NCBI GenBank assembly: GCA_003645115.1
Contig: QNEG01000092.1
Span: forward strand, 1 to 6,408
Source: a bacterium
GTDB taxonomy: Bacteria; UBP14; UBA6098; B30-G16
DNA: 6,408 nucleotides
Direction: 5' to 3'
The notes beneath the pieces are model-generated. The model made no database searches. It had not been told where the DNA came from and worked only from the letters and a program-made list of their open reading frames with translations. Every line of letters begins with the position of its first letter. Positions within the stretch are counted from its first letter, which is position 1. The translations under genes were made by a program, and so were the position numbers. Of this stretch, positions 6,147-6,408 are shown in pieces.

Positions 6147-6408
6147 ATGCCAAAATATGAATTTGAAATATTGGATGAGAATGTAAATTTTCTTTTAGAT
6201 CTTTATTTCAAAAAGTTAGAAATTATAAAAGATGCAAATGCTTTATTAATAAGCAGAGCGAATTTTTTATTTGCAGTTTCAACAGGTTTTTTCTCTGTTG
6301 CGGCGTTTTGGGTTGATAAATATGAGAATGCTATGAGCGGACTTCTCTTTCATGAATTGATAATTTTATTGTTCGTTTGTTATATAATAACTTTATTCTG
6401 TGCATTTA
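6147..6408 (+). CDS. AT-rich putative membrane protein, 3' end cut by window
   Basis: The first 87 codons are present and the frame is open at the right edge. Residues 1-30 are acidic to neutral and probably cytoplasmic, with a helix rich in Leu, Lys and Glu. ISRANFLFAVSTGFFSVAAFW (about 35-55) is a first membrane helix and LLFHELIILLFVCYIITLF (about 66-84) a second, with a short charged loop DKYEN between. A helix followed by a paired transmembrane hairpin is the layout of several two-TM effector families such as SLATT or Pycsar-type proteins. I cannot assign it to any of them from this fragment. AGGAGG (6131-6136) lies 10 nt before the ATG. GC over 6181-6408 is about 27%, far below the preceding genes; hydrophobic codons explain part of this, but transfer is plausible. 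Confidence 0.75.
   Translation, partial: MPKYEFEILDENVNFLLDLYFKKLEIIKDANALLISRANFLFAVSTGFFSVAAFWVDKYENAMSGLLFHELIILLFVCYIITLFCAF

Overview
The window looks like a piece of a bacterial chromosome of moderate-to-low GC. Counted stretches of tpiA are about 43-47% GC. The genetic code is the standard bacterial one, because tpiA, the zinc-ribbon gene and the HAD gene all end on TGA at family-appropriate lengths. Two features point, as inference only, to an anaerobic member of the FCB-type or candidate-phylum bacteria. One is a lipoprotein whose start resembles the Ig-like (Big_5) lipoproteins common in Bacteroidota and relatives. The other is an archaeal-type, sulfide-dependent Thi4 thiazole synthase.

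Layout. Bases 1-1443 are read from the minus strand. They hold a 401-codon lipoprotein gene that runs off the left edge and, upstream of it, a small 54-residue gene with a strong promoter and Shine-Dalgarno. The lipoprotein promoter is so close to its ATG that the mRNA should be almost leaderless. From 1680 onward everything reads on the plus strand: a 70-residue zinc-ribbon protein, a perfect 13-bp intrinsic terminator, a WrbA-like flavodoxin, tpiA (triosephosphate isomerase), thi4, a broken DNA adenine/cytosine-N4 methyltransferase gene, and a Cof-type HAD phosphatase. tpiA, thi4, the methyltransferase remnant and the HAD gene follow each other with gaps of 31, 10 and 15 nt, so they are probably co-transcribed from a promoter near 2500-2540. 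An inverted repeat spans that promoter.

The right end differs. After the HAD gene there is a short GC-rich stretch (about 55% GC over 6001-6080) packed with small hairpins, then a weak AT-rich hairpin, then the start of a much more AT-rich gene (about 27% GC over 6181-6408). That gene encodes a membrane protein cut by the window edge. The change of composition suggests the edge of an accessory or horizontally acquired segment.

Functionally the central genes are housekeeping: glycolysis/gluconeogenesis, thiamin thiazole synthesis, flavin redox and phosphate hydrolysis. I see no clear new multi-gene system. The most notable points are the His-type Thi4, the methyltransferase broken by small lesions with its motifs still intact, the structured element next to the AT-rich membrane protein, and the operator-like repeat over the tpiA promoter.
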